Notes: generated by a model not told the origin, from the letters alone. A stretch of DNA of 64,000 bases from Priestia megaterium (GCA_008180335.1 VTEF01000001.1:622636-686635); one strand, 5' to 3'; counted from the first letter of the stretch, positions 1 through 9,275 are shown. Translations and numbers: made by a program.

Positions 1-62
1 AAGGTGGCATGTTAAGCTAAGTAATTTATATATATTTATCTAGAAATTTTTCATTTTAAAAT

Positions 63-76
63 AGTAAGCGTTTACA
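63..76. promoter_or_regulatory. Putative catabolite-responsive element (cre, CcpA site)
   Basis: The sequence AGTAAGCGTTTACA matches the Bacillus cre consensus (TGNAANCGNTNNCA) at every fixed position except the first base. It lies about 190 bases before the biotin-carrier gene. A TATAAT hexamer at 213-218 is a candidate -10 box, though its -35 box is poor. A cre this far upstream of a promoter would suit CcpA activation, or it may belong to a gene outside the window. The match is seen; its function is inferred. Confidence 0.5.
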
Positions 77-265
77 AAAGGTGGAGGAATTTTAATATTA
101 TTGTAGAAATATACGTTTTGAGAGAGAAATTTTAATTTTCCTTGAAGGGATAAAGACCAATTTGCCATTGTTTAAGTCGTTATTAAATCATAATTAATAT
201 ACAAATGGCTTATATAATACAAGTTTACTAACGAAGATGTTTAAATTTTAGAGGAGGATTTGATG

Positions 266-478
266 ATGAAAGAAGTAACAGCAGCCATGGCAGGTATGAT
301 CTTAAATATTCACGTATCCAAAGGAGAGGCTGTAGCGAAAGGACAAGTACTAGTTATGCTTGAATCAATGAAGATGGAAATTCCTGTGGAAAGCGATCAA
401 GAAGGAATAATCAGTTCTATTCATGTAGCCAATGGTGATTTTGTCAATGAAGGCGATGTATTAATAACTATTTCATAA
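266..478 (+). CDS. Biotin/lipoyl attachment domain protein (acyl-CoA carboxylase biotin carrier)
   Basis: This 70-residue protein is a single biotinyl domain. It has the biotinylation motif ESMKME (biotin-accepting Lys36) and the flanking glycine-rich strands (AMAG, KGQVL, GDFVNEGDV). It should carry carboxybiotin between a biotin carboxylase and the carboxyltransferase encoded 13 bases downstream. It resembles B. subtilis YngHB in size and layout. ATG codons at 263 and 266 are both in frame; 266 lies 8 bases after the GAGGAGG ribosome site (251-257) and is preferred. No biotin carboxylase gene is in the window; it may lie just upstream. The true acyl substrate is not visible from the sequence. 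Confidence 0.85.
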   Translation: MKEVTAAMAGMILNIHVSKGEAVAKGQVLVMLESMKMEIPVESDQEGIISSIHVANGDFVNEGDVLITIS

Positions 479-491
479 AGGGAGCGATTAG

Positions 492-2033
492 ATGATACAT
501 ACAAATGATTTACAAAAACGTTATCAAGAGAAACGCCAAGAGATTGAAGCCGGTGGTCATCAGAAATATCATCAAAAACTAAAAGCTCAAAACAAATTAT
601 TTGTACGAGAGCGACTTTCCCTTTTATTCGATAATGGTCAATATGAAGAAGATGCTGTATTCGCTAATAATAAAGCAGAAGGATTGCCTGCCGATGGTGT
701 AGTTACGGCTATTGGTAAAGTAAATGGAGAGACAGTTTGCGTAATGGCTAATGACTCTACGATTAAAGCAGGATCGTGGGGAGCAAGAACGGTTGAAAAA
801 ATCATTCGTATTCAAGAAACAGCTGAAAAGTTAAAAGTTCCATTACTTTATTTAGTAGATTCAGCAGGAGCCAGAATCACAGACCAATTAGATATGTTTC
901 CAAATAGACGCGGCGCAGGCCGTATCTTTCATAATCAAGTCAAATTATCAGGCATGATTCCACAAGTATGTATTTTGTTTGGGCCATCGGCAGCAGGAGG
1001 AGCTTATATTCCAGCATTTTGTGATATTGTTATCATGGTAGATGGGAATGCGTCTATGTACTTAGGATCTCCAAGGATGGCTGAAAAAGTAATTGGAGAA
1101 AAAGTGACATTAGAAGAGATGGGCGGCGCAAAGATGCATTGCAGTGTAAGCGGGTGCGGTGATGTATTGGCCTATTCTGAAGAAGAAGCTATTACCTATG
1201 CTAAGTCATATTTAACTTACTTTCCTCAAAATTTTGAACATAAACCAAAAGTTGCAGAAGCAAAAAATCGAAAAAGCGGGAAAGAGTTAGTAGAACTTAT
1301 TCCTGAAAATCAAAATGTGCCATTTGACATGTATGAAGCGATTGATACGTTAATTGATGAGGGAAGCTTTTTTGAGATTAAAAAGCTATTTGCTTCTGAA
1401 TTAGTGACAGGTTTGGCACGAATTGATGGAAAAGTAGTCGGTATTGTTGCGAACCAGCCAAAAGTCAAGGGCGGCGTTTTGTTTGTGGATTCTGCTGATA
1501 AAGGTGCCAAATTTATTCAATTATGTGATGCGTTTCATATTCCGCTTTTATTCCTAGCGGATGTTCCTGGATTTATGATTGGAACAAAAGTAGAAAGGGC
1601 AGGAATCATTAGGCATGGAGCAAAATTAATTGCTGCTATGAGCTCTGCTACAGTGCCTAAGATTTCAGTCATAGTGCGTAAAGCATATGGGGCAGGACTC
1701 TACGCAATGGCCGGTCCGGCTTTTGAGCCAGATTGCTGCATTGCTTTACCGACAGCACAAATTGCCGTGATGGGACCAGAAGCAGCAGTAAATGCAGTTT
1801 ATTCAAATAAAATTAATGAGATTGACGATCCAAAAGAGAGAATAGCATATGTGAAGCAAAAGCAACAAGAATATAAAGAACATATTGATATTTACAAACT
1901 TGCTTCAGAGTTAATTGTCGATGATATTGTGCCAGCGAATGAATTGCGTCAAACACTCATTAATCGTTTTGCTTACTATGCAACAAAAGATGTAACATTT
2001 AGTTATCGCAAACATCCGGTTTACCCTGTGTGA
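492..2033 (+). CDS. Acyl-CoA carboxylase, carboxyltransferase subunit
   Basis: This 513-residue protein belongs to the acyl-CoA carboxyltransferase family (the propionyl-CoA carboxylase beta, methylmalonyl-CoA decarboxylase alpha and YngE type). It has two crotonase-like halves. The first carries the oxyanion-hole region GPSAAGGAYIPAFCD around residue 165; the second carries DVPGFMIGT, KAYGAGLYAM and GPEAAVN in the last third. It would transfer CO2 from biotin on the small carrier protein encoded just upstream to an acyl-CoA, probably in propionyl-CoA or branched-chain acyl-CoA metabolism. It starts at ATG after AGGGAGCGA and is clearly co-transcribed with the carrier gene. A terminator follows at 2095. 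Substrate specificity cannot be read from the sequence. Confidence 0.88.
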   Translation: MIHTNDLQKRYQEKRQEIEAGGHQKYHQKLKAQNKLFVRERLSLLFDNGQYEEDAVFANNKAEGLPADGVVTAIGKVNGETVCVMANDSTIKAGSWGARTVEKIIRIQETAEKLKVPLLYLVDSAGARITDQLDMFPNRRGAGRIFHNQVKLSGMIPQVCILFGPSAAGGAYIPAFCDIVIMVDGNASMYLGSPRMAEKVIGEKVTLEEMGGAKMHCSVSGCGDVLAYSEEEAITYAKSYLTYFPQNFEHKPKVAEAKNRKSGKELVELIPENQNVPFDMYEAIDTLIDEGSFFEIKKLFASELVTGLARIDGKVVGIVANQPKVKGGVLFVDSADKGAKFIQLCDAFHIPLLFLADVPGFMIGTKVERAGIIRHGAKLIAAMSSATVPKISVIVRKAYGAGLYAMAGPAFEPDCCIALPTAQIAVMGPEAAVNAVYSNKINEIDDPKERIAYVKQKQQEYKEHIDIYKLASELIVDDIVPANELRQTLINRFAYYATKDVTFSYRKHPVYPV

Positions 2034-2094
2034 AATAGTAATCGCTAATCACGTTTGGATGGCTAAAAGCTATCATTTATAATGATCATAATAT

Positions 2095-2127
2095 ACCCCG
2101 ATGAAGACGGTTATCGGGGTCTTTTTG
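2095..2127 (+). terminator. Rho-independent terminator after the carboxyltransferase gene
   Basis: An 8-base-pair stem (ACCCCGAT with ATCGGGGT) closes a 10-base loop and is followed by CTTTTTGTTT. It ends the two-gene acyl-CoA carboxylase unit. Confidence 0.85.
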
Positions 2128-2277
2128 TTTGTAGCTTTAAAACGCCTCTTTTAAAGTCGATCGATTCTTTGTTAAAATAAAACTGGTTATTGAAAAGCAG
2201 ACAAACACAATAATAGCAATACATATTATCCACATTGCATAAGGAAGAGTAAACTAAAATATAAAAGAGGACTTACA

Positions 2278-3171
2278 ATGAAGAATATAGCAGTAATAGG
2301 AGGAGGAGCAATTGGTTTATTATTTGGTTCATATATGGCCAATACTTCTCGTGTTACCCTTTATACCCGAACGGATGAGCAGGCGCAAGAGATAATGAAG
2401 AAAGGTATTACGCTTAAACGAGAGGGTGAACAGCAAAATATAAGTGTATATGCTGAGTCTATGCAACTTAAAAATCAGGAAGTTCCATTTGATTTGGTAG
2501 TGGTAGCAGTTAAACAATATCATTTAGTCGATATTATCCCACATCTTCTAACCATTTCTGCCCATACTCCGCTTTTATTTATTCAAAATGGTATGGGGCA
2601 TCTGCCTGTTATTGATCAACTTCCCCATGAGAATATTTATTTAGGTATTGTAGAGCATGGGGCAATGAGAGAAGGAAACAGTACCGTTCATCATTCTGGT
2701 GTGGGCGTTACTCGAATTGCCACATACCGAGGAACAAACGATTTCATAAATGTGTCTCCTACAAGTTTTTTTTCATTTGTAAAAGAAGCAGAATGGTACC
2801 CGATGGTTGTACAAAAACTAGTTGTGAATGCAGTCATTAATCCGCTAACGGCCATGTATCAAGCTGAAAATGGTAGTTTACTTGAAAATCCTTTTTTTTA
2901 TAAAACGATGAAAGCTCTTTTTAGCGAATTAAATGCTGTGTTACGATTAGAAGACTCTCTTCTTTATTGGAATCGTGTTGTCGACGTTTGTAAGAAAACG
3001 AGCCATAATCAATCATCTATGTGGAAAGACTTGCAAAATCATCGGCAGACTGAGGTTGATTCAATATTAGGATATGTGGTAACTGAAGCAGAAAAACGGC
3101 AACTAACTATACCGGTCATACAGTTTATCTATGATTCAATAAAAGGAATTGAGAGAAGGAGAAAAGGGTGA
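2278..3171 (+). CDS. panE: 2-dehydropantoate 2-reductase (ketopantoate reductase family)
   Basis: This 297-residue protein should reduce ketopantoate to pantoate with NADPH, a cytosolic step of pantothenate and coenzyme A synthesis. The N-terminus has the dinucleotide motif GGGAIG (residues 8-13). The C-terminal helical domain has the family motif KLVVNAVINPLTA near residue 180, where the Lys is the catalytic base in characterised members. In B. subtilis the homologue (YlbQ) sits at the same place before bshC. It is followed 6 bases later by a small membrane protein gene, so the two are probably co-transcribed. Some ApbA/PanE relatives use other keto acids, so the exact substrate is inferred. 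Confidence 0.85.
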   Translation: MKNIAVIGGGAIGLLFGSYMANTSRVTLYTRTDEQAQEIMKKGITLKREGEQQNISVYAESMQLKNQEVPFDLVVVAVKQYHLVDIIPHLLTISAHTPLLFIQNGMGHLPVIDQLPHENIYLGIVEHGAMREGNSTVHHSGVGVTRIATYRGTNDFINVSPTSFFSFVKEAEWYPMVVQKLVVNAVINPLTAMYQAENGSLLENPFFYKTMKALFSELNAVLRLEDSLLYWNRVVDVCKKTSHNQSSMWKDLQNHRQTEVDSILGYVVTEAEKRQLTIPVIQFIYDSIKGIERRRKG

Positions 3172-3177
3172 GTATTT

Positions 3178-3561
3178 ATGGGGAATATAGTAGCTGGCAT
3201 TTTCGCAACATTTGTAACTCTACCAATCGTTGGCTTTTTTATTTTATACATTGTTTTAGGGAGAGTAACAAAAAATAAACGAAAAGCAGTTCATGTGTCT
3301 ACATATGTAACAACGGTGTTTCTTATTATATCGGCTTATTATTTTACAAATGAAATGTTTAATCAATCCTTCCTATGGTTGATTGTACTCATATTGATTA
3401 TTGTAGCAATGATCGTAATGACTGTTCATTGGAAAGTAAAGAAAGATTTAGAAATGAAAAGAATAGCCAAGGGTTTTTTTCGTATGAATTTTATTCTGTT
3501 TTTAATTGGCCATGTCGTGCTAGTAGTAAGCCAATTAATTAGGCAAGTATATTCGCTGTGA
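3178..3561 (+). CDS. DUF3397-type four-helix membrane protein
   Basis: This 127-residue protein has four predicted hydrophobic segments (roughly residues 5-28, 40-56, 64-82 and 103-123) and a short basic loop NKRKAVH after the first. It is very rich in Ile, Val and Phe and has no recognisable catalytic motif. Size, topology and position between panE and bshC match the DUF3397 family of Bacillaceae, which has no known function. The start is ATG after AAGGGTGAG, 6 bases from the panE stop, so it is probably translated from the panE message. Confidence 0.75.
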   Translation: MGNIVAGIFATFVTLPIVGFFILYIVLGRVTKNKRKAVHVSTYVTTVFLIISAYYFTNEMFNQSFLWLIVLILIIVAMIVMTVHWKVKKDLEMKRIAKGFFRMNFILFLIGHVVLVVSQLIRQVYSL

Positions 3562-3649
3562 AGCATGTTACTAGACGGATAGAGAGACAATATGGATAAT
3601 GAAGCTAGGTAGAGTGAATGACTATTAGCTATAGAAAGGAAGTTCTTTC

Positions 3650-5275
3650 ATGGAGATTACAGATGTCTCTTTAAAGGCAACGAATAAATTAACGAGTGAT
3701 TACATAAATGGAGAGCAGCAAGCACTGTCCTTTTTTCACTATAATATACACGATAAGGATGTATACCAGAAGCGTTTACTTGATTTAGATAATCAAGAAT
3801 ATCCTCGTGAAGAACTAGTACACTATCTGCTTGCATTTAATAAGCAGTACGGTGCTTCAGATCAAACATTAGCAAATATTGAAAAGTTAAAAGATGAGAA
3901 AAGTGTGGTTGTTGTTGGCGGCCAGCAAGCGGGTTTATTAACAGGACCGTTATATACAATTCATAAAGTTATTTCAATTATTTTGTTAGCTAAGCAACAA
4001 GAGCGTGCATTAGGCGTTCCGGTACTTCCTGTATTTTGGATTGCTGGAGAAGATCATGATTTTGCTGAGATAAACCATGTGTATATTGAGGATAAAGGAA
4101 ATTTGTTAAAGAAGACACTAAAACACTCAATGAGAACAAAAGAGATGGTTTCAAATATGGAAATTAATAAAGAAGCCTGTAGTGAGTGGATTGATACAAT
4201 TTTTCAAACATTTGGTGAAACGCAGCATACAAACGAAGTGTTAGTTTTTATTAAAGATGCATTAAATAAATCTCGTACATTTGTTGATTTTTTTGCTCAT
4301 TTAGTCACTACATTATTTAAGAACTATGGCTTAATTTTAATGGATGCGGCATCTAGTGGTGTTCGTCAAATTGAGTCTTCGTTTTTTGTGCAATTAATTG
4401 AGCAAAGTAAGCAACTAGCTGAAGCGGTCATAACGCAGCAACAGAAAGTATCTCGTACATACAAAAAAATGATTGATGTCTCAGAAGAGTCTGCTCACAT
4501 TTTTTATTCGCATGAAGGAAATCGCGTGCTTTTAGAGAGAAATGCCGAAGAGAATGTCTTTATCGGAAAGCAAAGTGAAGTGTCTCTTTCAAAAAAAGAA
4601 TTGGTGCAAATAGCAAAGCAAAACCCGGAAATGCTGAGTAACAATGTGGTCACACGACCGCTTATGCAAGAGCACTTACTTCCGACACTGGCATTCATTG
4701 CAGGACCTGGAGAAGTAGCTTATTGGGCTGAGTTAGAAAAAGCATTTTCGCTTTTTGGTTTCAAAATGCCGCCGGTCGTTCCAAGGTTATCCTATTTGCT
4801 TGTAGAAAGAACCGTTGCAAAATATCTTGATGAACTTCAATTGTCAATTGCAGAAGTGATCAATGAGGGTGTACAAAAGCAGCGCGAGCATTGGCTGATG
4901 ACTGAGGTTAAAAATCCTTATGAAACATATTTTGAAAATGCGAAAAAAGAATTTGAAAAAATTCACAAAACTCTTCGTGAAAATATTCAAAAAGAAGACA
5001 AAACTTTTGATGAAGTGCTATTAAAAAATCGAGCAATTATCCAAAAACAATTTGATGTCGCTAAAAAAATTGTCGAATCTAAACAGCTAATTAAGCATGA
5101 AGTTAAGCATGTAAAGTATAATCAAATTGAAGCTGCACTGTGTCCTCATAACTCTCCGCAAGAGCGTATTTGGAATATTAGCTATTACTTAAATAAGTAT
5201 GGGATGCAATTTGTGTCAGAATTACTAAATGAAGAAGTCGAATTTAATCATCACTTAAAAGTTTGTTATCTATAA
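3650..5275 (+). CDS. bshC: Bacillithiol biosynthesis cysteine-adding enzyme BshC
   Basis: This 541-residue protein has the usual length for BshC, which adds cysteine to glucosamine-malate in the last step of bacillithiol synthesis in the cytosol. Family hallmarks visible are VVGGQQAGLLTGPLYT (about residues 87-102), PVFWIAGEDHDFAEINH (about 125-141) and AGPGEVAYWAEL near 350. A coiled-coil-like charged region follows (about residues 425-485). It starts at ATG after AAAGGAAG and ends in a strong terminator. Its presence implies that the cell uses bacillithiol as its low-molecular-weight thiol. It lies directly upstream of the dcw cluster, as in other Bacillus genomes. Confidence 0.93.
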   Translation: MEITDVSLKATNKLTSDYINGEQQALSFFHYNIHDKDVYQKRLLDLDNQEYPREELVHYLLAFNKQYGASDQTLANIEKLKDEKSVVVVGGQQAGLLTGPLYTIHKVISIILLAKQQERALGVPVLPVFWIAGEDHDFAEINHVYIEDKGNLLKKTLKHSMRTKEMVSNMEINKEACSEWIDTIFQTFGETQHTNEVLVFIKDALNKSRTFVDFFAHLVTTLFKNYGLILMDAASSGVRQIESSFFVQLIEQSKQLAEAVITQQQKVSRTYKKMIDVSEESAHIFYSHEGNRVLLERNAEENVFIGKQSEVSLSKKELVQIAKQNPEMLSNNVVTRPLMQEHLLPTLAFIAGPGEVAYWAELEKAFSLFGFKMPPVVPRLSYLLVERTVAKYLDELQLSIAEVINEGVQKQREHWLMTEVKNPYETYFENAKKEFEKIHKTLRENIQKEDKTFDEVLLKNRAIIQKQFDVAKKIVESKQLIKHEVKHVKYNQIEAALCPHNSPQERIWNISYYLNKYGMQFVSELLNEEVEFNHHLKVCYL

Positions 5276-5278
5276 GAA

Positions 5279-5307
5279 AATCCTGCTACGAAGCAGGATT
5301 TTTGTTT
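5279..5307 (+). terminator. Rho-independent terminator after bshC
   Basis: A perfect 9-base-pair stem (AATCCTGCT with AGCAGGATT) with loop ACGA is followed by TTTGTTTTT. It separates bshC from the dcw cluster. Confidence 0.92.
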
Positions 5308-5608
5308 TTATAAAGAGAAACACTTTACATGTGGATAAACCAATGAAATCCTACTCAGTTACTCATTTCCAAAAAACTCCAATGAATAAATATAACAAAA
5401 ATCATTCTAATTTTTCATGCTAAGAATATGTCTTTTAGTTAACAAAATATCATATTTTATGACAAAAAGACAAAATTCTACTTAATTCTTGTATAAATAG
5501 CTGAAAAAATGTTGAAATTTGATATATAATAAAATGGTGTATAAAGCTATCGGCTATTTCAAAGTATTTATACATAATTAAGTAGTTTCGAAAGAAGTAG
5601 GTGTCATG
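5308..5608. other. Intergenic region before rsmH; no mraZ
   Basis: About 300 AT-rich bases have no credible open frame. In B. subtilis mraZ (about 143 codons) occupies this place; it is too long to fit here and nothing like it is visible. I also find no tandem GTGG-type repeats of the kind MraZ binds. The only feature I can suggest is the promoter at 5501-5530. Confidence 0.7.
5501..5530 (+). promoter_or_regulatory. Putative sigma-A promoter for the dcw cluster
   Basis: A perfect TATAAT (5525-5530) lies 18 bases after CTGAAA (5501-5506, four of six matches to TTGACA). It would start transcription around 5537, about 70 bases before rsmH. The -10 is strong and the -35 is mediocre. Confidence 0.4.
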
Positions 5609-6544
5609 ATGTTTAATCACACAACTGTTTTGCTAAGAGAAGCAGCAGAAGGCTTGAATATTCAGCCAGATGGCGTATATGTAGACTGCACGCTTGGCGG
5701 AGCAGGACATAGTGAATATATTGTAAAACAATTATCAAAAGACGGTCAATTAATAGCGTTCGATCAAGATGACATAGCTATTGCTAATGCAGAAAAGAAA
5801 TTAGCCCCTTATCTAGATCGTGTTACATTGATTAAGAGCAACTTTCGGTATTTAAAAGAGAAATTACACGAGCATGGAATTAGGGAAGTAGACGGTGTGT
5901 TGTTTGACTTAGGTGTATCATCACCACAATTAGATACACCAGAAAGAGGATTTAGTTACCACCACGATGCGCCCCTAGATATGCGGATGGATACAGAGTC
6001 TAGCCTTTCTGCCTACCATATTGTAAATGAATGGCCTTATGAAAAGTTAGTCAAGATATTCTTTCAGTATGGAGAAGAAAAATTTTCAAAGCAAATTGCT
6101 CGTAAAATTGAGGCTTATCGAGAGAAAAAAACAATTGAAACAACATTAGAACTTGTTGATATCATTAAAGATGGGATTCCAGCAGCTGCTCGAAGAACAG
6201 GAGGACATCCAGCTAAACGTGTATTTCAAGCGATTCGAATTGCTGTTAATGATGAACTGCAAGTGTTTGAAGATGCGGTAGAACAAGCCATGGATGTAAT
6301 TAAAGAAGGCGGAAGAGTAAGTGTCATTACGTTCCATTCATTAGAAGATCGGATTTGTAAAGTAGCATTTAAAAACGCTAGCACTGTGCCGCCACTGCCA
6401 CCAGGGTTACCTATTATCCCAGATGAGCTAAAACCAAAAATGAAGCTGATTACAAGAAAGCCGATTTTGCCATCAGAACAAGAATTAGAAGAAAACAAAC
6501 GTGCGCGCTCAGCGAAATTACGAATTGCCGAAAAGTTAAAATAG
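5609..6544 (+). CDS. rsmH: 16S rRNA (cytosine(1402)-N(4))-methyltransferase RsmH
   Basis: This 311-residue S-adenosylmethionine-dependent enzyme (MraW) methylates N4 of C1402 in 16S rRNA at the ribosomal P site. It shows the N-terminal [11 protein letters not shown], the cofactor-binding [10 protein letters not shown] (about residues 31-40), [12 protein letters not shown], the RMD motif (PLDMRMD) and [11 protein letters not shown] near residue 240. ATG codons occur at 5606 and 5609; the second is chosen because AGGTG ends at 5603 and family members begin MF-H-TVLL. It is the first gene of the dcw cluster here because mraZ is missing, and ftsL follows after 49 bases. Confidence 0.95.
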   Translation: MFNHTTVLLREAAEGLNIQPDGVYVDCTLGGAGHSEYIVKQLSKDGQLIAFDQDDIAIANAEKKLAPYLDRVTLIKSNFRYLKEKLHEHGIREVDGVLFDLGVSSPQLDTPERGFSYHHDAPLDMRMDTESSLSAYHIVNEWPYEKLVKIFFQYGEEKFSKQIARKIEAYREKKTIETTLELVDIIKDGIPAAARRTGGHPAKRVFQAIRIAVNDELQVFEDAVEQAMDVIKEGGRVSVITFHSLEDRICKVAFKNASTVPPLPPGLPIIPDELKPKMKLITRKPILPSEQELEENKRARSAKLRIAEKLK

Positions 6545-6593
6545 AGATTAGATAATTCGTATCAACAACGAAGTGATAAAAAGGGAGGGGAAT

Positions 6594-6953
6594 ATGTTGA
6601 GTAATGTGGCATATCAAGTAAAAGAAAAACAGCAACCACAAAGACAACAAGTACGTCAAGTAGTAAAGAAAACAAAACGAAAAGTAACGATTGGTGAAAA
6701 AGTTGTGTATTCAAGCTTTTTAGCATTAATGTTAGTGGGATCTGTTCAAATTATCTCAAATCAATCTGCTTTGTATAGTGTCAATGCAGAAGTTCAATCC
6801 TTAGAGACGAAGGTTGAAAAGCAAGAAACTAAGAATAATGAGCTGAAGTTACAGGTAACGGAATTAAGCGCGTATGAACGAATTTGGGCTAAAGCAAAAG
6901 AACTAGGATTAAGCTTAAACGAAAATAATGTAAAAGTAGTTCAAAAACAATAA
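6594..6953 (+). CDS. ftsL: Cell division protein FtsL
   Basis: This 119-residue bitopic protein has a basic, Gln-rich cytoplasmic N-terminus, one membrane segment (about residues 38-55) and an extracytoplasmic coiled coil (heptad-like LETKVEKQETKNNELKL). FtsL complexes with DivIB and DivIC in the divisome and activates septal peptidoglycan synthesis by PBP2B. Identification rests on position between rsmH and pbpB plus topology, since FtsL is poorly conserved in sequence. The start at 6594 follows a strong AAGGGAGGGG site (6581-6590); a longer frame from 6573 lacks one. Its stop lies one base before the pbpB start. Confidence 0.88.
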   Translation: MLSNVAYQVKEKQQPQRQQVRQVVKKTKRKVTIGEKVVYSSFLALMLVGSVQIISNQSALYSVNAEVQSLETKVEKQETKNNELKLQVTELSAYERIWAKAKELGLSLNENNVKVVQKQ

Positions 6954-6954
6954 A

Positions 6955-9207
6955 ATGAGTATGCCAAGAAAAAATAGCAATATTAGTACAGGAGCAGCAA
7001 TATTAATTTTAATATTTGCATTGCTCTTTTTTGTATTAGCAGCACGGTTCTTTTATATTCAGGCTTCAGGAAAAGCTGAGGGGCAGGCTTTAGCGGAAAT
7101 TGCACAAAGAAAATATACGCGAGAAACAACAATTGAAGGGCAACGTGGTACGATTTATGATCGTAATAGTGAAGCTGTTGCTCATGACACAGGGGCTTAT
7201 ACAGTTGTGGCGATTTTAGACCCTACACAAACTAAGAATAAAAAAAATCCACAGCATGTTGTAGATCCTGAAAAAACAGCTGAAAAGTTAGCTCCTCTGT
7301 TAGACATGAAAAAAACAAAGCTAGAAGAGCTATTGACAAAAAATTCATTTCAAGTGGAGTTAGGCCCAGGTGGGCGTGACATTAACAATGCGTTAAAGCA
7401 AAAAATTGAAAAATTAAAGCTTCCAGGTATTACATTTTTACGGGATTCAAAGCGTTTTTATCCTAATGGTGTGTTTGCGTCTCATATTCTAGGATATGCA
7501 CAAAAAAACGATGAAGGCAAGATTATTGGTAAGATGGGAATTGAACAAGTTTATAATAAACAAATGTCTGAAGAAGATGGAAAAGTATATTACCAGGCAG
7601 GTCAAAATGGTATAAAGCTTCCAGATCCTAAAGAATCAATTGACCCTCCTAAAAACGGGGATAATATTTACTTAACAATCGATGAAAAAATTCAAACGTT
7701 CGTAGAAGATGCGATGACAAATGCGCAAAAAGAATATAATCCTGATAAAATGATGGCTGTCGTTGTTAATCCAAAGACGGGTGAAATTTTAGGGATGTCA
7801 AGCCGTCCTACTTTTAATCCAAATGTACGTAAAATTACTGATTTTCAAAACCCTATTGTGGAGAATAGCTTTGAATTAGGATCTACAATGAAGATTTTCA
7901 CTTTAGCTGCTGCAATTGAAGAAGGAGTATACAATGGGAATGATATGTATCAATCAGGCTCCTATAAGGTCAGTGATAAAGATGTGCCAATTCGAGATCA
8001 CAATAGCGGCAATGGATGGGGACCCATTACATTCGATGAAGGAATTCGCCGTTCATCAAACGTAGCAATTGCTATTTTAGCTAATGAAAAGCTAGGTACG
8101 GATAAGCTGTTTAAGTACCTTGATAAGTTTGGATTTATGGAGAAAACAGGGATTGATTTACCTGGAGAAGTATCGAGCAAGCTTATTTCAAAGTATCCAA
8201 GAGATCGGGTTACAACTGCTTTTGGTCAAGGCTCAGCATTTACGCCGATTCAGCAGATTCAAGCTGCTACTGCGATTGCAAATGATGGGAAAATGATGAA
8301 GCCGTATGTTATTCAAAAGATTGTAGACGGTACAACAAATAAAGTGAAAAAAGAAACAAAGCCAAAAGTTGTAAGAAAACCAATTTCAAAAGAAACATCT
8401 CAACAAGTATTAAAGATTCTTGAAACCGTTGTTTCTGAAGATGATGGTACAGGAAAGACGTATGCAATCGATGGATATGATGTGGCTGGCAAAACAGGAA
8501 CTGCACAAATACCAAATCCAAATGGTGGATACTTACATGGACATGGAAAAAACTTATTCTCATTTATGGGGTTTGCACCTGCTAACAATCCATCGCTTAT
8601 TGTGTATGTGGCTGTTCAAAATCCAAAGCTCACTGCTCAAGAAACGGGTTCAGCACCTCTATCGATGATTTTTAACTCAGTTATGAAAAATAGCTTGCAG
8701 TCGCTTGGTATTGAACCAACACAGAAAACAAGTGATAAACAAGGCGCAAAGAAAACAAAATCTGAAGTTAAATTGGATAATTATCGTAATGAGAAAGTTA
8801 ACGATGTCGTAACAGAACTGAAAGAAAAAGGACTTACACCAGTCGTTATCGGTGAAGGAAATAAAATCGACAGTCAATCACCAAAAGCTGATGAAACGGT
8901 TATTTCTGGAGAAAAAGTGTTGCTAAAGACAACTGGTAAAGCAACCATGCCGGATGTCACAGGTTGGTCCCATCGCGATATCATTCGCTTTACAGAATTT
9001 ACGAAATTGAGACCAAGTGCCTTAGAAAAAGGGTTTGTTGTCAAACAGAGCATCAAACCAGGAACAGAATTAAAAGAAAATGGCTATTTAGTTGTAGAAC
9101 TAGAAGTGCCTAAATCGTTAGATGAAACCATTGAAAAAGTAAAAGGAGAAGAAAAAGAGAAAGAAAAGCTTGCTAAAGAAGGCCAAGAAAAGAAACCAAT
9201 TGAATAG
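6955..9207 (+). CDS. pbpB: Penicillin-binding protein 2B, septal transpeptidase
   Basis: This 750-residue class B penicillin-binding protein has a membrane anchor (about residues 13-35), a dimerisation domain and a transpeptidase domain with STMK (Ser310 nucleophile), SSN (367-369) and KTGTAQ (Lys513). Two C-terminal PASTA domains follow (from about residue 600). It cross-links peptidoglycan at the division septum outside the membrane. The last 30 or so residues are a Lys/Glu-rich tail. It begins one base after the ftsL stop and I see no good ribosome site, so translation may be coupled to ftsL; an in-frame ATG at 6961 is an alternative start. Confidence 0.95.
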   Translation: MSMPRKNSNISTGAAILILIFALLFFVLAARFFYIQASGKAEGQALAEIAQRKYTRETTIEGQRGTIYDRNSEAVAHDTGAYTVVAILDPTQTKNKKNPQHVVDPEKTAEKLAPLLDMKKTKLEELLTKNSFQVELGPGGRDINNALKQKIEKLKLPGITFLRDSKRFYPNGVFASHILGYAQKNDEGKIIGKMGIEQVYNKQMSEEDGKVYYQAGQNGIKLPDPKESIDPPKNGDNIYLTIDEKIQTFVEDAMTNAQKEYNPDKMMAVVVNPKTGEILGMSSRPTFNPNVRKITDFQNPIVENSFELGSTMKIFTLAAAIEEGVYNGNDMYQSGSYKVSDKDVPIRDHNSGNGWGPITFDEGIRRSSNVAIAILANEKLGTDKLFKYLDKFGFMEKTGIDLPGEVSSKLISKYPRDRVTTAFGQGSAFTPIQQIQAATAIANDGKMMKPYVIQKIVDGTTNKVKKETKPKVVRKPISKETSQQVLKILETVVSEDDGTGKTYAIDGYDVAGKTGTAQIPNPNGGYLHGHGKNLFSFMGFAPANNPSLIVYVAVQNPKLTAQETGSAPLSMIFNSVMKNSLQSLGIEPTQKTSDKQGAKKTKSEVKLDNYRNEKVNDVVTELKEKGLTPVVIGEGNKIDSQSPKADETVISGEKVLLKTTGKATMPDVTGWSHRDIIRFTEFTKLRPSALEKGFVVKQSIKPGTELKENGYLVVELEVPKSLDETIEKVKGEEKEKEKLAKEGQEKKPIE

Positions 9208-9275
9208 AAAAGCGTTCTATTAGAAAGGGTACAAGCATATATTGGAACGAGCCGATTCAGAGGAGGTTCTAATAT

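Noticed and set aside
1-59. C-terminal end of an upstream gene
   Set aside because: Stops occur in all + frames within about 45 bases and nothing identifies a coding frame.
9208-9275. Sigma-E promoter for spoVD (CATATATT near 9236)
   Set aside because: The -10-like match is partial and no fitting -35 lies at the right distance, so I did not list it.
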